Of a stretch of 64,000 bases of DNA, positions 61,689-64,000 are shown piece by piece (within the stretch, counting starts at the first letter, position 1; every line of letters begins with the position of its first letter). The notes beneath the pieces are model-generated. The model was not told where the DNA came from, did not search any database, and worked only from the letters and a program-made list of their open reading frames with translations. The translations under genes were made by a program, and so were the position numbers. Location of the stretch: NCBI GenBank assembly GCA_002420115.1, contig DIHK01000047.1:15698-79697 (forward strand), in the 5' to 3' direction. The DNA comes from Nitrospira sp. UBA5698 (GTDB lineage: Bacteria > Nitrospirota > Nitrospiria > Nitrospirales > Nitrospiraceae).

Positions 61689-62612
61689 ATGAAACCACTG
61701 GCCGAGTGTGGACTATCCCGACTATTACTGGATACAAACAGATTTGCGCTTGCCGTTGTGTTGATGCTGGCGTCTGGCTGTGCGGTAGCCAAAGGATCCC
61801 CTGCTCCTTTGATCGCCGCTCCCGGACAGAATGCTCAACCCATTCTGCTTGCTGATGCATCTGCTCAAACACCGCCATCTGTCGCTAGCAGTGATGCTGC
61901 TCAGGATGAGCCATTCGATCCCTTCGCCAAGTCTGATGTGGAGGGAACGGAAGAGTATGACCCGTGGGAGCCGATGAATACGAAGTTCTTCGAATTCAAC
62001 CGACAGCTTGATCGATGGATACTGAAACCCATCGCCAAAGGCTACAACGCCGTCGTGCCCAATATCGTCCAAGTCGGGGTCAGTAACGTGTTCTACAATA
62101 GTCGGGTGACACCGCGATTGCTGAATAACCTGTTTCAGGGAAAGTTCAAGGGTGCAGGGATCGAGGCGGGACGGTTTCTCATTAATACCACTGTTGGGAT
62201 TGGTGGATTTTTCGACGTAGCCCAACGATTCAACCTGACCACACCGGAAGAGGACACGGGACAGACCCTAGGTTTTTATGGGGTAAAACCGGGCCCCTAC
62301 CTGATGGTGCCGCTGCTCGGGCCTTATACAGTTCGAGATCTGATTGGGTATGGCGGGGATATCGTACTGAATCCGATTTATTGGCTCATCGTCCCCACCA
62401 TGCATAATATCGAGTCCATTCCAACCGTGGTTGATGTCGAGGAACGAGCAGCCACCTATGCCATTTCGATTGGGGCACGTGCAGTGGAGATCGTCAATGA
62501 CCGTTCTCTGAATTTAGAGAAGTTTCAGGGTGTTGAAGAGTCTACCCTGGATCTCTACGCCGCGGTCAGGAATGCCTACCTGCAGAAGCGAGCAAAAGCT
62601 ATCCGTGAATAG
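61689..62612 (+). CDS. mlaA: MlaA (VacJ) outer-membrane lipid-asymmetry lipoprotein
   Basis: MlaA removes surface phospholipids for return through the Mla pathway. A signal with lipobox ASGC (VVLMLASGCAV) leads into a low-complexity spacer and the MlaA domain: EEYDPWEPMNTKFFEFNRQL, DRWILKPIAKGYNAVVPNIV, INTTVGIGGFFDVA and YLMVPLLGPYTVRDLIGYGGD. The start is ATG 61677 or 61689; AGGAGG (61671-61676) is close to both. No mlaB-F gene is in this window. Confidence 0.93.
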   Translation: MKPLAECGLSRLLLDTNRFALAVVLMLASGCAVAKGSPAPLIAAPGQNAQPILLADASAQTPPSVASSDAAQDEPFDPFAKSDVEGTEEYDPWEPMNTKFFEFNRQLDRWILKPIAKGYNAVVPNIVQVGVSNVFYNSRVTPRLLNNLFQGKFKGAGIEAGRFLINTTVGIGGFFDVAQRFNLTTPEEDTGQTLGFYGVKPGPYLMVPLLGPYTVRDLIGYGGDIVLNPIYWLIVPTMHNIESIPTVVDVEERAATYAISIGARAVEIVNDRSLNLEKFQGVEESTLDLYAAVRNAYLQKRAKAIRE

Positions 62613-62866
62613 TTTGGGGGTGCCGGTGGCTTCCAAATAACTTGCAACTCTGGATGATTGCAACGAGCGGCTTCTTCTAGTCTGCCTTGTTTCCCTTTCG
62701 GTCGGACAAGGGAACCTACCCTGCTGCAGAGCTCACCAGGTGATTCTACAAACAGACCATATGTAGACAGAGCAGGTCCCATCCCGACCACCCGCTGATC
62801 ATCAGCCGAGATGGGTCACCTTAGCGCCGTTGTTACAGCCTATACGAGAAGAGGCACAGTACGCTT

Positions 62867-62947
62867 CTACTGGCTTTTCTTCCACACAAACAGGCCACCG
62901 ACAAACAGCACGAGCATCACGATGATAAACATGATGAGAGTATCCAT
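62867..62947 (-). CDS. Tiny single-pass membrane protein, 26 aa
   Basis: A 26-codon frame reads MDTLIMFIIVMLVLFVGGLF followed by VWKKSQ: a single hydrophobic helix with a basic C-terminal end (positive-inside topology would leave the tail in the cytosol). AAGGAG (62953-62958) lies exactly 5 bases before ATG. Such micro-proteins often regulate or stabilise larger membrane complexes; here no partner is obvious. It is not within another gene. Confidence 0.6.
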   Translation of the reverse strand: MDTLIMFIIVMLVLFVGGLFVWKKSQ

Positions 62948-63557
62948 AACTACTCCTTTCGTTCGGACCCGTCACGCAACGAACTCAGTAGAAAACAGCA
63001 TACCCCCTAAGGAAGGAGACCGATGGACATCTTCCCCTGAACTAAGCTGCATGCGACATCAACAGGGTTTGACGTCAAACAACAACTCGGCCCACCGCAC
63101 CTTTGGGAACTAATGTCGGGCCTATATTTATTCCGCTCACAATCCAGTGTCAAGTGGCCGGCAATCGATATTGCCAGCCTTCATCGAGAAGACTGGCTAT
63201 AAATACCCACAAATGGCTTTAACCTATAAACGCATTGAAGTGGATGATATTTCAGCAGAAAAATACACAATGCGCACGTATTTCCCTCTCTGAGAGAAGG
63301 GTTTAGTCAGCCATGCTGATATTCCACCTATCTCTTTTTTTTGCATTCTAGCCCGCATTTTCATGAGCGCTTTTACTGCAACCACCGATACGCTGCTGCC
63401 CATCCTCCACATCGTTACAGCTGTCGCCTTCTGCGTTGTCGGGTGAAGAAGTTGGAGTGGAAATGAATACGGCGGGCCTTCCGACCATGTCGAGTGCCAC
63501 CGCTGAGCCTACGTTGCCCGGAAGAATTCGGAGAGGAAGGGTGACGATCTTGCTTGC
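62948..63557. other. 610-base gap with no firm gene
   Basis: This AT-richer stretch between the 26-aa gene and the small winged-helix-like gene holds a few short frames without a ribosome binding site. A five-codon frame (63023-63040) does follow a strong AAGGAAGGAG, but is too short to call. No repeat or hairpin with a T-tract is clear. Confidence 0.45.
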
Positions 63558-63821
63558 CTAGGACGAAGCCTTTTGTACAGGACTCTGCTGGGATCCGGTG
63601 TGCTGTGCGTCGCTGAACGCCGGATAAACTTGGATCATATAAGTCCTGTCCGGATCCAATGCGACACGGACCATGCCGGTCTTGTTCAGGTAGTCAATCG
63701 CCAAATAGACTTGATTCCAAGTCAGGTCAGGGCAGAGTCCCACGACCTCTTCCATCGAGCAGTCTTTGCCGTACTCCTCTAACGCAAGATGCACCCGCTC
63801 TATGATGGCTGATACCAGCAT
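63558..63821 (-). CDS. Small winged-helix-like protein, 87 aa
   Basis: The protein (MLVSAIIERVHLALEEYGKD, CSMEEVVGLCPDLTWNQVYL, AIDYLNKTGMVRVALDPDRT) has a helix-turn-helix followed by a beta-wing, like a small winged-helix domain. I recall similar proteins as a recurring small family in Nitrospira. AGGAGG is 5 bases before ATG 63821. It could be a DNA-binding regulator; no target is known. Confidence 0.7.
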   Translation of the reverse strand: MLVSAIIERVHLALEEYGKDCSMEEVVGLCPDLTWNQVYLAIDYLNKTGMVRVALDPDRTYMIQVYPAFSDAQHTGSQQSPVQKASS

Positions 63822-64000
63822 GACGCCTCCTAAACACACAGGGGAGGGTGTACTAGACCCTTTGCATAATTTCCCATAACCCCTCGATCAGCACCACACC
63901 GCATGGCAACAGTCCCAAACCGTTTACCATGTGGTATCACACTAGAATATATACTTGGCCCTTAGTGGAGCTGTGAACTAGGGAAAGCACTAGTAGAATA

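Noticed and set aside
63363..63446. 27-codon frame with a hydrophobic end (MSAFTATTDTLLPILHIV...)
   Set aside because: No ribosome binding site ahead, unlike the 26-codon gene at 62867.
1..64000. Searched by eye for tRNA/rRNA genes, CRISPR arrays, insertion sequences and phage genes
   Set aside because: Nothing supportable was seen; a tRNAscan, Infernal or ISfinder run would be needed to exclude weak cases.

Overview
The window looks like chromosomal DNA of a Gram-negative, hopanoid-producing bacterium, most probably a Nitrospira-type member of the Nitrospirota. This is inferred from gene content, not from a database search. The signs are outer-membrane lipoproteins (MlaA, TraT-like, many lipoboxes), a hopanoid C-3 methylase, a Rieske/cupredoxin/ferredoxin set and several small proteins typical of that lineage. 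I see no rRNA, tRNA, CRISPR array, insertion sequence, phage gene or replication origin.

Region 1 (1-14.4 kb) is core information processing. A 5'-truncated mutS opens the window. After two small secreted proteins with a possible FNR/CRP-type site, the minus strand carries the nusA-infB operon in the order rimP-nusA-infB-ylxP(DUF503)-rbfA-truB-rpsO-pnp-M16 protease. A clear terminator separates rimP from the upstream D-amino acid transaminase operon (DUF192, Rieske, chagasin-like inhibitor, transaminase).

Region 2 (16.5-27.1 kb) is metabolic and housekeeping: ferredoxin, a cupredoxin with an unusual axial ligand, a CBS protein, a MEKHLA protein, leuCD, CorA, a CysQ-like phosphatase, a class I aminotransferase and a secreted beta-propeller protein.

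Region 3 (27.4-38.6 kb) is a patchwork of small secreted or uncharacterised proteins, including two DUF3558-like paralogues and a broken HTH gene. It also holds a LEA2 lipoprotein, a retropepsin-like protease, a queuosine-precursor transporter, MsrA, a SLOG/LOG protein and a TPR protein.

Region 4 (38.7-51.2 kb) begins with a translationally coupled tldD-tldE pair and a HepT-MntA toxin-antitoxin pair, then a cupin and an AT-richer membrane protein. It ends in a lipoprotein-rich block: two tandem TraT paralogues, two large lipoproteins sharing a GDKHLPSSNP leader, a truncated third copy of that leader, and a frameshifted secreted protein.

Region 5 (51.4-64 kb) holds hpnR, small regulators (HTH/zinc-ribbon, PilZ), a DUF1295 membrane protein with a RmlD-like reductase, ettA and a PNPOx-family protein. 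These are followed by a TIR-transmembrane-beta-sandwich gene coupled to a secreted partner (the most system-like novelty here), then mlaA. Two very small genes (55 and 26 codons) lie around mlaA, and the window ends with a winged-helix-like small protein.
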